Assembly (NCBI GenBank): GCA_016927835.1
Contig: JAFGMA010000399.1
Location: 62,001 to 126,000, forward strand
DNA: 64,000 nt
Direction of reading: 5' to 3'
Source of the DNA: Candidatus Zhuqueibacterota bacterium
GTDB lineage: Bacteria; Zhuqueibacterota; Zhuqueibacteria; Thermofontimicrobiales; Sulfurfontimicrobiaceae
Part shown: positions 45,149 to 54,070 of the stretch, in pieces
How positions within the stretch are numbered: position 1 is the first letter of the stretch
How the letters are laid out: every line of letters begins with the position of its first letter
The notes under the pieces: model-generated
The model's database searches: none
Seen by the model: the letters and a program-made list of their open reading frames with translations, nothing else
What the model was told of the DNA's origin: nothing
Position numbers and translations under genes: made by a program

Positions 45149-46137
45149 TACTTTAGTAATCCTTTTTCAAGATACCATTTTGCAGTTCTTCGAATGCCTT
45201 CTTTCAAAGACACCCTGGGCTGATACCCTAAAACTCGCTTTGCTTTCGAGATATCGAATGCCCTGTCTTTCATAAAGAAATCGACGCGTCTTCTGTAAAT
45301 CGGTGGTTGAATTCCGAGTGGGCGACAAACCAGTTCACACAAGGCTCCTGCCAGCCAAACCGGAAAAACCGGGATATGACCTTTTTTTACGGAGACTTGC
45401 AGCGCATCGGCGATCAGCGCCACAATTTCGTTGAGGGTAACAAACTCCTCACCACCCAGCGTGAACAGCCCGTACGCGGCTTCTTTCTTTTCTCCGCACA
45501 AAATAATTCCGTCCACCAGATCATCAATATATGTCCAGTGATACAAAACTTTTCCGCTGCCGATCATGCGAAACTTGCCGCTGTAAATCCATTTGAATAT
45601 TTTGAGGAAACGCGTATCACCGGGACCATAAATCCCCACAGGGCGAAAAATCGCACCGGGATATTGGTTTTGTTGATAAAAGTCCTTGACCATCAATTCC
45701 CCTTGCATCTTCGACTCCTGGTAAACATCGCCGGGGTTGTAAGGTGCATCTTCCGTGGCGGGCGGATCGGCAATTTCGCCCTGAACGCCGACTGTGCTGC
45801 AATGCACAAAATGGGGCAAGCCGGTTTCGAATGCTGCTTCGAGGACATTTCGTGTACCATCGACATTCACGTCGTAAAAATGCTTATGCGGCACATTCTC
45901 TTCTCTGAAAGCTGCGGCGATGTGATACACACAGTCGACGCCTTTCATCGCCGGCTTCATGCTTGCCTTATCGCTTATATCACCATAAATTATTTCGGCA
46001 CCGATTCGTCTCAGATTTTCTAATTTGCTGGTTTGCCTGGCGAGTGCTTTAACGTGATATCCCCGTTCGCACAAAATTTCACACAGTCTGCCGCCGGTAA
46101 ATCCGGTACCTCCGGTTACGAATACCTTTTTATTCAT
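45148..46137 (-). CDS. NAD-dependent epimerase/dehydratase (extended SDR)
   Basis: 329 aa. TGGTGFTGGRL (NAD-binding), HCSTVG and VYQESKMQGE (Tyr-x3-Lys catalytic pair) are present; the C-terminal half (PVFPVWLAGALCELVCRPLG) resembles 3-beta-HSD/dihydroflavonol-reductase-like members rather than typical nucleotide-sugar epimerases. It could reduce or epimerise a nucleotide sugar or an isoprenoid-linked substrate; no precise reaction can be read. Coupled by a 1-nt overlap to the acyltransferase and preceded by the radical SAM gene. Confidence 0.8.
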   Translation of the reverse strand: MNKKVFVTGGTGFTGGRLCEILCERGYHVKALARQTSKLENLRRIGAEIIYGDISDKASMKPAMKGVDCVYHIAAAFREENVPHKHFYDVNVDGTRNVLEAAFETGLPHFVHCSTVGVQGEIADPPATEDAPYNPGDVYQESKMQGELMVKDFYQQNQYPGAIFRPVGIYGPGDTRFLKIFKWIYSGKFRMIGSGKVLYHWTYIDDLVDGIILCGEKKEAAYGLFTLGGEEFVTLNEIVALIADALQVSVKKGHIPVFPVWLAGALCELVCRPLGIQPPIYRRRVDFFMKDRAFDISKAKRVLGYQPRVSLKEGIRRTAKWYLEKGLLK

Positions 46138-46185
46138 CCAGATAAACCTTTGTTAAATACATAAATTTAATATCTGGCACGAAGC

Positions 46186-47193
46186 CTACTCCTTCAGATA
46201 TTTCAAACTTGGCGCCGGAATCCCCATAATTTTCTTTCGGCGCGGGGTATCGCAGGTATTGCATGGCGAATAATCGCGAATATTCAAATCGAGGTGGCGC
46301 TGCCTCAGTTCGACCGTTTCAGCGTTATTGAAAATTTCCACCAGGCTTTTTTCTTTGGTATCGCCCAGGATAATCTCAGCCATATAATCATGCGGGCATG
46401 GTCCGACACGACCATCCCAGAGAATCACCTGAGCATGCCAGGGAAATGTACAGGCTACGAGGTCTTCATCGGCAAAGGTATCAATGGAGACATAGCCAGC
46501 CCAGTTATGCGGCTTTTTGACAATCAACCGATCCAAATCCCGCATCATTTCCAGAAATTTCTGTTTATCCTCATTCCTGAATTCGAATCCTTCAAGGTCT
46601 TCCATCACTTCCATCACCGTTTTAGGTGTGGCGCGCTTCATTTCTTTTTTCAGATCGAGGAATCGAACAATATTTCTGGTAGTTTTATCGAAATTGGCAT
46701 TCACCCGGATCTTTTCATACACATCGCTGGTATATCCGTCGAAGGAAAAAGAAATCAGCGCCAACCCGGATTCGATAAGTTCACGGCTCCTGCGCTCGGT
46801 TAAAAGCGTACCATTTGTATGCAGCTTGACCGGTATGCCATTTTTAGTCGCATATTCGATCATCTCCGGCAGCCGCGGATGCAAATTAGACTCACCCCGA
46901 TGATGGATATTCATGTCATAGGCGAAATAGCGTGCCTCGTCAATGATTTTTTTGAAAAGATCAAAGTCCATGAAACCCAAATCTTCTTTTTTAAAATCCT
47001 TGTTCGGGCACATCACACACGCCAGATTGCATTTATTCGTTGGTTCAATCCATAGCCGATAAGGCTTATATTTGACTTTTGAATTACGACTGAAACGATA
47101 ATTCCATAAAACCTGAACCAATCTCTTCCCCGCCCACAGCGTTCTGAATTTTCGCTGCGGGATAAAGCCATTTGTATTGCTCGTGTCACTCAT
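46186..47193 (-). CDS. Radical SAM enzyme with SPASM-like C-terminus
   Basis: The track start is TTG (47199); ATG at 47193, 8 nt from GGAG, is preferred (335 aa). NKCNLACVMCPN holds the C-x3-C-x2-C [4Fe-4S]/SAM motif (~residues 53-60). IHHRGESNLHPRLPE and LHTNGTLL follow in the TIM barrel. C-terminal cysteines (CTFPW...GPCPHDY...SPCNTC) form a SPASM-type auxiliary cluster site. Such proteins occur in polysaccharide and amidotransferase loci without known chemistry. It lies 35-41 nt after the canonical asparagine synthase gene, which suggests a shared pathway. Confidence 0.85.
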   Translation of the reverse strand: MSDTSNTNGFIPQRKFRTLWAGKRLVQVLWNYRFSRNSKVKYKPYRLWIEPTNKCNLACVMCPNKDFKKEDLGFMDFDLFKKIIDEARYFAYDMNIHHRGESNLHPRLPEMIEYATKNGIPVKLHTNGTLLTERRSRELIESGLALISFSFDGYTSDVYEKIRVNANFDKTTRNIVRFLDLKKEMKRATPKTVMEVMEDLEGFEFRNEDKQKFLEMMRDLDRLIVKKPHNWAGYVSIDTFADEDLVACTFPWHAQVILWDGRVGPCPHDYMAEIILGDTKEKSLVEIFNNAETVELRQRHLDLNIRDYSPCNTCDTPRRKKIMGIPAPSLKYLKE

Positions 47194-47234
47194 CACCAAC
47201 TCTCCTTACGTACAAATGGAATCACACCCACTCG

Positions 47235-49133
47235 TCAAACATTTCGAATATAGACATCGTACCAGATACCGAACATCATCAGCGCCCAGAGACGATGACT
47301 GTGATTTTGTTTATTATTGAGATGTTCCGATTTAAGCTGCTCGATGTAATCTGAGTTGAAAAATCCCTCCGCCTTGATATTCGATGGCGAGAGCACCTCG
47401 TTCATCATCGGCTTCAAATCGGTTTTTAGCCAGTTTTTAATCGGGATGCTGAATCCCTCTTTATTGCGATAAATGATTTCGTCCGGCAGAATATCGGACA
47501 TCGCTTTTTTCAAAATATATTTGGTCTTTTGATGCGACAAGCCTGCCAGTTTAAGATGCGCAGGAACGGTCGCTAAAAATTCCACCACGCGATGATCGAG
47601 AAAGGGTACCCGCGCTTCGAGTGACGTCGCCATACTCATGCGATCCACTTTCACGAGAATGTCATCCACCATATAGGTTTTAATATCCACATATTGCTGC
47701 CGGGACAGATCATCGCTGGCGGGTGCGGTTTGGAAATAATTCCGAATAAAATCGTGCGCATCATAATCAGCAATCGCATCCCGGAACACGGGGGAATAAA
47801 GTTGCTCTCTGTTAAGCGCTGTCATAAACATCATCCATCGCGTATGCTGCAGATCGGACGGCAGTTGCATTCCCTCCACAAAACGTTTGGCACGATTGAT
47901 CAAACCCTTCTTCTTCTGGGTTGGCGGAATTTTAGCCAGCAATTTACCAATCATATACTCTCGGATGAATTTGGGAATTCGCTCGTATCCGACACCGATT
48001 TTCTGAGCGATATATGGATCATAGCCTGCGAGCAATTCATCTCCGCCATCGCCCGAGAGTACCACAGTCACATATTCCCGCGCCATTTTGGATACCAGGT
48101 AAGTCGGAAACATTGAAAAATCACCGAATGGTTCATCGACATAATTGCGAATCAACTTTTCGGTCAAATCGATGGCATTGGGCTCAATTGTAAATTCGTG
48201 ATGCTCGGTTTGGAATTTCCTGGCGATAACTCTCGCATATTCCAGTTCATTATATGTTGAGTCCTTGAATCCGATAGAAAACGTTTTCACCGGTTGATCA
48301 AGATGTTTTGCCATAAAGGCAACAATCGTACTCGAATCCAGACCACCGCTGAGAAATGCGCCCAGCGGCACGTCGCTCATGAGTCGAATTTTTACCGCAT
48401 CGCCCAGAATCGTCCTGAATTTTTCGCATATCTGCTCTTCGGAAAGACCGCTTTCTTTGAATTCGAACTTCCAGTAATTCGAAATCCGTAATCGACTATT
48501 CTCACATAGCAGCGAATGCGCAGGCGGCAATTTAAAAATTCCCTCAAAAATACTCAGGGGTGCGGGAACGTATTCGTAAGTCAGAAAATTATCAAGCGCT
48601 TTCAGATTCACGCTCCTGGGAACATTTTTCAATTGCAGAATTGATTTGAGTTCTGAACCGAAAATCAGGCGCTTTCCATCGGAATAATAATACAACGGTT
48701 TAATTCCCATGCGATCTCTTGCCAGGAAAAGCCGATTCTTTTTTTCATCCCATATTGCGAATCCGAACATCCCGTTCAATTTTTTTGGACAGTCTGCGCC
48801 GTATTCCTCGTACGCATGCAGGATGGCTTCGGTATCGCTTTTGGTTCTGAAGCGATGTCCCTTTTTAATCAGTTCCTTCTTGATTTCTTTATGATTGTAA
48901 ATTTCGCCGTTGAAGACAATCCACACCGTCCCATCTTCATTTGAAATCGGTTGTTGTCCGGTTGACAGATCGATGATGCTCAAACGCCGCATTCCGATGC
49001 CCACGTTATTTTTTACATAAACACCCTCGTCATCCGGTCCGCGATGCGTGATCACGCTGCACATTCGGCGCACATCCGATTCCGGTACATGGTTTTCCTG
49101 TTTGAAATACACAACCCCGCAAATTCCGCACAT
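47235..49133 (-). CDS. asnB: Glutamine-dependent asparagine synthase-like amidotransferase
   Basis: 632 aa with canonical features: MCGICG (Cys2 nucleophile), MRRLSIIDL, VFNGEIYN, KSDTEAI in the glutaminase half; FLSGGLDSSTIVAF (PP-loop near residue 263) and VVLSGDGGDELLAGYD in the synthetase half. RBS GGAG 7 nt upstream. In polysaccharide loci such enzymes (for example WbpS-like) amidate uronic acids. ugd and a UDP-GlcA epimerase in the same locus fit that reading; housekeeping asparagine synthesis is the alternative. Confidence 0.88.
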   Translation of the reverse strand: MCGICGVVYFKQENHVPESDVRRMCSVITHRGPDDEGVYVKNNVGIGMRRLSIIDLSTGQQPISNEDGTVWIVFNGEIYNHKEIKKELIKKGHRFRTKSDTEAILHAYEEYGADCPKKLNGMFGFAIWDEKKNRLFLARDRMGIKPLYYYSDGKRLIFGSELKSILQLKNVPRSVNLKALDNFLTYEYVPAPLSIFEGIFKLPPAHSLLCENSRLRISNYWKFEFKESGLSEEQICEKFRTILGDAVKIRLMSDVPLGAFLSGGLDSSTIVAFMAKHLDQPVKTFSIGFKDSTYNELEYARVIARKFQTEHHEFTIEPNAIDLTEKLIRNYVDEPFGDFSMFPTYLVSKMAREYVTVVLSGDGGDELLAGYDPYIAQKIGVGYERIPKFIREYMIGKLLAKIPPTQKKKGLINRAKRFVEGMQLPSDLQHTRWMMFMTALNREQLYSPVFRDAIADYDAHDFIRNYFQTAPASDDLSRQQYVDIKTYMVDDILVKVDRMSMATSLEARVPFLDHRVVEFLATVPAHLKLAGLSHQKTKYILKKAMSDILPDEIIYRNKEGFSIPIKNWLKTDLKPMMNEVLSPSNIKAEGFFNSDYIEQLKSEHLNNKQNHSHRLWALMMFGIWYDVYIRNV

Positions 49134-49150
49134 AAGAATACTCCAGCAAA

Positions 49151-50329
49151 TCAGTCCAGCTTATCCATTATAAAATCATAAATTGTCTTCGTTTTTTCCA
49201 GGTACACACGATAGCTATACTTTTCCTCCGCCAGTTTCTGGGCGTTTCGGATAATTTCTTGAGTCAATTCTCTATCCCGTATCGCTTTGAGAACGCCTTC
49301 AGCAAATGCTTCGGGGGTACAATCAGTCAGAATTGAGACCGAATCATCCAGTACCTGGGTGTGCGTCAGATGCCGGGTAGCGACAATGGGTTTTCCCGAC
49401 CGCAGATAAGAATATATTTTCAGTGGCGTATTATTGCCTTCGATGCGCGGTGACACCAATACATCCGCCAGACCTTCATAGTCGGGAACCTCCTGCGGCT
49501 GCACTGTGCCGGTAAATACGAAATGGTCGGTAAGGTTCAGATCATCCACCATTTTTCTGTATTTTTTCACCTGGTCATCATTTCCGCCGACCAATATGAT
49601 TTTAGTTGCCGCATTCTGGCGAATGATGAATTCACTGCTCTTTATCAGCAAATCCAGACCCTGGTAAGCTACAAATGTGCCGGCGTAAACCAAAATGGTG
49701 TGATTATTCAGATTAAAACGATTTTTGATTTCCTCTGGTGAAACCGGCTTATGTTCGAATACTTCCCCATTATCCGCAACGTTCTCAATGAGCATGTTGA
49801 ATTTATCGGGAAAAAGCCGTTCGACATAATGATACAACTCAGGGCAAATGGTAATCACTGCGTCCGCGGATTCAATTGTCATTCGTTCCAGTTTTTCGAA
49901 TGTGCTGATTAACGAGCGCAAGGTTGTAAATTTGCAATTCGTAAGCTGCTGAGGCAGACTTGAATGCATATCGTACAAATGGCGCATTTTTCGCTTTTTC
50001 AGCAGCATCGGCGCCATGAAGCCGGCTTCCTCATGAGTGTGCAGCAGGTCGTAATGATTTTGCTTCACCAGTTTTCGGGCTTTCATAAGGATGAAAAAAT
50101 CGAGCACTGCTTTGGGCAGCGATGGTCCGACTGCAATTTTTTTGATGAGCGGAATTTGGGGTATTCGGTGAATTTTTACATTTTCAATTGGGACATCCTG
50201 CCCGATATGATAGGTTAAAAGATCTACTTCATGTCCCAGACGGGAGATCGCTCGCAAGCGGTGCAGAACACTAAACGGAGTACCCCGTGGAGAAAACCAC
50301 GGTTGAGGTGCAATCATCAATACTTTCAT
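49151..50329 (-). CDS. GT4-family glycosyltransferase
   Basis: 392 aa. MIAPQPWFSPRGTPFSVLHRL begins the acceptor domain (GTPFSV loop). The donor half has VYAGTFVAYQGLDLL and IEGNNTPLKIYSYLRSGKPIVATRH, where the last Glu of the usual E-x7-E is Ser (KIYSYL), a variation I recall from other GT4 enzymes with this loop. It starts at ATG 50329 after GGATAGCC. The gene is separated from ugd by a gap with the third palindromic repeat, so it may begin a transcription sub-unit. Confidence 0.85.
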   Translation of the reverse strand: MKVLMIAPQPWFSPRGTPFSVLHRLRAISRLGHEVDLLTYHIGQDVPIENVKIHRIPQIPLIKKIAVGPSLPKAVLDFFILMKARKLVKQNHYDLLHTHEEAGFMAPMLLKKRKMRHLYDMHSSLPQQLTNCKFTTLRSLISTFEKLERMTIESADAVITICPELYHYVERLFPDKFNMLIENVADNGEVFEHKPVSPEEIKNRFNLNNHTILVYAGTFVAYQGLDLLIKSSEFIIRQNAATKIILVGGNDDQVKKYRKMVDDLNLTDHFVFTGTVQPQEVPDYEGLADVLVSPRIEGNNTPLKIYSYLRSGKPIVATRHLTHTQVLDDSVSILTDCTPEAFAEGVLKAIRDRELTQEIIRNAQKLAEEKYSYRVYLEKTKTIYDFIMDKLD

Positions 50330-50785
50330 GGCTATCCATGCCTTAAAATTAATATATAATTTTTCCGATAGTTACAATTGCAAACAAAGGAGGTGGGAGT
50401 ACATCACTTGCCATTTGAAGCGTTTGTATCTAAATAAACTGTTATTGAGCGCTTTCAGGTTCAAAGTTCACTATTCATAGGGGATTAACTATTGACTTGC
50501 CGCCCAAAGAAACGTTGCGTCTTTTTCAACCTTTGGGTGAAAATTTCTTTCCGCATCTTTAAAGATGCAGCTCCCATGAAGTGAACCTCTTAGAGACTTA
50601 CAACCTGCAACCTTGAACGCTGAATCCAATATAATTTAACTGCTTATAAACTTAATATGAATAAAATATCTCATCCCACTTCCTTAATAAAGATGGGGTA
50701 TTTTGACGAATACCCCATTCTTTTATAAAGGAGATTTCAAAATAATATAAATGCAAATACTGAACCATGATTCAATAAAATGCGA
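50330..50785. other. Non-coding gap with MITE-like repeat copy 3
   Basis: No gene-like frame. Nearly the whole gap is the longer repeat copy (50387-50685). The remaining ~100 bp on the right follow the ugd stop and contain no clear terminator. Confidence 0.6.
50387..50685. repeat. MITE-like palindromic repeat, copy 3 (long, diverged form)
   Basis: Left end AAGGAGGTGGGA, right end ATCCCACTTCCTT. The first ~35 bp match the right arm of copies 1 and 2 in reverse complement (CTTGCCATTTGAA against GTTACCCATTTGAA), and the last ~30 bp resemble the opposite arm. About 200 bp of extra sequence lie between, including the perfect palindrome GCATCTTTAAAGATGC (50553-50568) and an AGGTTCA/TGAACCT pair. 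Confidence 0.55.
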
Positions 50786-52084
50786 TCATCGCCCGACACA
50801 TACATATTTGAATCCGTGCTCTTTCATTTTTTCGGGTTCATAAATATTTCTCAAATCGATGACGATTGGTTCTTTCAGCAAGCTCTTGATTTTCGCCAGA
50901 TCAAGGCTTCTGAATTGGTTCCATTCGGTAATGAATATCAATGCATCGGCATCTTTGGCAACCTCGTAAGTATCTTTGCAGTACGTTATCTTCGGCATTA
51001 CTTTTTTCGATTCTTCCATCGCGACCGGATCGAACGCGAAGACTTCCGCGCCACCTTTTAGCAAGCCATTAATGATCGTAATTGATGGTGCTTCACGCAT
51101 ATCATCGGTGTTCGGTTTGAAAGACAATCCCAACACACCCAGTCGCTTACCTTTGAGGTTTCCCACAGCCTTTTTAATTTTTTCCAACATGGCAAGGTGT
51201 TGCCGCTTATTAATTTCGACAGCGGCATGGACGATTTTAAACTCGTACCCTTCCTTTTCAGCAATTTGCAGCAACGCCCGTGTATCTTTTGGAAAACATG
51301 AGCCGCCATACCCTGGTCCCGGATGCAGGAATTTGCCCCCAATCCGCTTGTCGAGTCCCATGCCTTTGGCAACGTGATGGACATCGGCGCCAACCCGTTC
51401 ACAAATTGTGGCGATTTCATTGATATACGAAATTTTGGTTGCCAGAAAGGCGTTTGAAGCGTATTTTATCAATTCCGCGCTTTCGAGATTTGTAACAACA
51501 ATCGGGGTTTCGATCAAGTAAAGCGGGGAGTACAAATCTTTCATAATGGCTTTTGCTTCATCGGTTTCGGCGCCGATTACCACGCGATCCGGTCGCATAA
51601 AATCTTCGATTGCCGAGCCTTCGCGCAAGAATTCAGGATTGGATGCCACTGCAAACGGAATTTTTTCCTCTATTGATTCTTCGATGATTTTTTTGATCCA
51701 CCTGCCAGAGCCAACCGGAACGGTACTTTTGTTAACGATCACTTTATAGCCGTTGAGGTGACTGGCAATGCTTTTGGCAACTGCTTCGACGTGCTGCAAA
51801 TCTGCGGAGCCATCTTCCATCGGGGGCGTCCCAACAGCGATAAAAATCACAAGCGATTTTTCAGTTGCTGTTTTGATATCAGTTGTGAAGGTGAGGCGTC
51901 CTTCTTTTACGTTTTTTGCTACCAAAACATCTAATCCCGGCTCATAAATCGGAAGAATTCCTTTATTGAGATTAGCAATCTTTTTTTCATCTTTGTCAAC
52001 GCAAATGACATCATTTCCAAATTCAGCAAAACAGGTTCCGGTAACCAGACCGACGTATCCTGTTCCTACAATGCTAATATGCAT
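50786..52084 (-). CDS. ugd: UDP-glucose 6-dehydrogenase
   Basis: 432 aa, the usual length. SIVGTGYVGLVTGTCFAEFG is the NAD-binding start; KSTVPVGSG, NPEFLREGSAIEDF and GPGYGGSCFPKDTRAL (catalytic Cys near residue 261) are diagnostic. It oxidises UDP-Glc twice to UDP-GlcA, the donor for uronic-acid sugars. RBS AGGAGG 5 nt before ATG. Together with the UDP-GlcA 4-epimerase-like gene it makes UDP-GlcA and UDP-GalA available. Tyrosine kinases of the Wzc type phosphorylate Ugd in some species, and wzc is in the same locus. Confidence 0.95.
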   Translation of the reverse strand: MHISIVGTGYVGLVTGTCFAEFGNDVICVDKDEKKIANLNKGILPIYEPGLDVLVAKNVKEGRLTFTTDIKTATEKSLVIFIAVGTPPMEDGSADLQHVEAVAKSIASHLNGYKVIVNKSTVPVGSGRWIKKIIEESIEEKIPFAVASNPEFLREGSAIEDFMRPDRVVIGAETDEAKAIMKDLYSPLYLIETPIVVTNLESAELIKYASNAFLATKISYINEIATICERVGADVHHVAKGMGLDKRIGGKFLHPGPGYGGSCFPKDTRALLQIAEKEGYEFKIVHAAVEINKRQHLAMLEKIKKAVGNLKGKRLGVLGLSFKPNTDDMREAPSITIINGLLKGGAEVFAFDPVAMEESKKVMPKITYCKDTYEVAKDADALIFITEWNQFRSLDLAKIKSLLKEPIVIDLRNIYEPEKMKEHGFKYVCVGR

Positions 52085-52157
52085 TCGAACCTCCTATCAA
52101 ATAAAATCCCACACCAATGAATTATAATCAAATTCCCCTTAATTTCCGATGCTGATA

Positions 52158-53615
52158 TTAGCTTGCCCCATAGCCAAATAATACCACAAAAAAAGTTTTG
52201 ATAAAGATTTTGAAATCGAGAAACAGCGACCATTTATCAATATATTCCAGATCCATTTCCATCCATTCGTTGAATGGGATTTGATTGCGTCCGCTAACCT
52301 GCCAAATGCAGGTCAAGCCCGGTTTCAGGCTCAATCGCCGGCGCTGCCATAATTGATACATCTCCACTTCCACGGGCAGTGGTGGTCGGGGACCAACAAC
52401 GCTCATATCACCTTTTAGCACGTTGATAAATTGTGGTAATTCATCGATGCTGAATTTACGGAGCAATCGCCCGATTTTGGTGATACGCGGATCGCGCTTG
52501 ATTTTAAAAACAGGACCATCCATTTCATTCATTTTTTGAAGCTCGCGCTTCCTCATTTCGGCGCCGACATGCATGGAGCGAAATTTGTAGAGCTTGAATT
52601 TTCTTCCGTTTAATCCACTGCGAATTTGATCAAAAAGAATCGGTCCTTTCGAAGTCAGCTTGATCGCCACCGCCGTAATGAGCAGCAGAGGCGATAACAT
52701 CATAATGGCAACCAGTGATACGACTACATCAAAAAGACGTTTGACAAAAAGCTGCCATTCTTTAGCAGCAAATGTTTCAAATTCAAGCAGCGGAAATCCG
52801 TTAAAATTCGTCTGGCGTACTTTTGCAATTCGCAGATCATATAAATCCATTGAAATAGATGTTGCAATACCTTCCCTCTCGCAAGCCAGGATCACTTCAT
52901 CCAACCGGTGCAACCACAACCGAGGAACTACAAAAATCACGCGGTCGATAACTTTTCGATGTAAAATAAAGGGAATATCCTGTAATCGTCCCAATACCCG
53001 ATGTCCTTCGATCACTTTTCCGAACATACCGTGCTCATCATCGATCAGCCCCACGATTTGCAATCCCCAATTGCTGTGTTCTTTGACGGCTTTTATAAAC
53101 TCACGTGCTCTTTGACCGGTGCCGACGATCAATAAATTAATTTGGTTATATCCGCTTTTATGTATATGATCGAGAGCTGCCGTCAAGAGTCTTTTTTCAA
53201 TCACCAGCAAAATAGCGGTAGTGGCAACAAAGCTACCGATGAACAAGCGACTGGTGAGTTGGAGTTTTTGGATGAATATAATTGCACCCAGGGCGATTAG
53301 AGACAGAAATCCGGCTTTAATAATAATGCCGACTGTCTGCCGGTACGCTCTGGTTCTAAAATCGGTGTACATCCCAAATGCAGAGAGCAACCCGATCCAA
53401 ACGGGTAAAATCGCAATGACCAGCGTAATATTTTTATCAGAAAAATATAAAAAACCATCCCAGGTAGGTTCGATGGCATACGCCATGCGTGCCAGATGGA
53501 ATGTATTTCGAATCACATCACTAAGAAAATAGGTTATGACGAAAGAAAGAACGACTACGAATGCATCGATAATCCGGATTATATGACGAATAAATGTTTC
53601 TTTTTCTTTAACCAT
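52158..53615 (-). CDS. Undecaprenyl-phosphate glycosylphosphotransferase (WbaP/polyisoprenyl-phosphate hexose-1-P transferase)
   Basis: The track start is GTG (53621); ATG at 53615 with AGGA 8 nt upstream gives 485 aa. Four N-terminal hydrophobic segments, a CoA-binding-like Rossmann domain (LLIVGTGQRAREF), then the catalytic sugar transferase domain (from ~residue 295): KRLFDVVVSLVAIMML membrane hairpin, KFRSMHVGAE, FSIDELPQFINVLKGDMSVVGPRPP with the Asp-Glu pair, and KPGLTCIWQVSGR. It starts repeat-unit synthesis by placing hexose-1-P on undecaprenyl phosphate. Glucose or galactose cannot be distinguished from the sequence. Confidence 0.92.
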   Translation of the reverse strand: MVKEKETFIRHIIRIIDAFVVVLSFVITYFLSDVIRNTFHLARMAYAIEPTWDGFLYFSDKNITLVIAILPVWIGLLSAFGMYTDFRTRAYRQTVGIIIKAGFLSLIALGAIIFIQKLQLTSRLFIGSFVATTAILLVIEKRLLTAALDHIHKSGYNQINLLIVGTGQRAREFIKAVKEHSNWGLQIVGLIDDEHGMFGKVIEGHRVLGRLQDIPFILHRKVIDRVIFVVPRLWLHRLDEVILACEREGIATSISMDLYDLRIAKVRQTNFNGFPLLEFETFAAKEWQLFVKRLFDVVVSLVAIMMLSPLLLITAVAIKLTSKGPILFDQIRSGLNGRKFKLYKFRSMHVGAEMRKRELQKMNEMDGPVFKIKRDPRITKIGRLLRKFSIDELPQFINVLKGDMSVVGPRPPLPVEVEMYQLWQRRRLSLKPGLTCIWQVSGRNQIPFNEWMEMDLEYIDKWSLFLDFKIFIKTFFVVLFGYGAS

Positions 53616-53621
53616 CGACAC

Positions 53622-54070
53622 AATCCTGATATTCGTTAAGCGAAAACTCGATTGAAACGTGAATTATTCAAATATAAAATCCACCGAACTATCTTGATAA
53701 TAAGCAAACATTTGAGCGAAGTCATTAAGCTAAAGGAAAATTCGATCCTCAAAATTCCTTCCTGGATTATCGCTAAAAACGTGCGAATGACAACCTTCCC
53801 TTACTTAATGGCATTGAATATTTGAGAATTTATAATATGTCGAAATTTGAAGTGATTTCTCACGATCCGTTATGTTATTGCCAACCTTCAGGTAATTACA
53901 TGGAAGCATTTGTAAACAATGTAATTGCTTTATGGTATTCATGCACAAAGAGAACGGAACACAATCTGGATTCGCCTGTTCAAATGCATCCCCGGTTCAG
54001 GCTCTGCAATCAATTCATCATATCAGGTTGTATGAAAAAAGAGAGTGAAATTCAAAAGCATTCACCAGCA
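53622..54070. other. Non-coding gap upstream of the sugar-transferase gene
   Basis: No gene-like frame (the plus-strand ORF across it runs into the epimerase and is a shadow). Contains an inverted repeat AATTACAT-N17-ATGTAATT (53894-53926). No promoter I would defend. Confidence 0.55.

Noticed and set aside
38623-49133. Exosortase/PEP-CTERM EPS locus
   Set aside because: Amidotransferase, deacetylase and a GT4 resemble those loci, but no exosortase, no PEP-CTERM protein and no PrsK/PrsR-type regulator are in the window.
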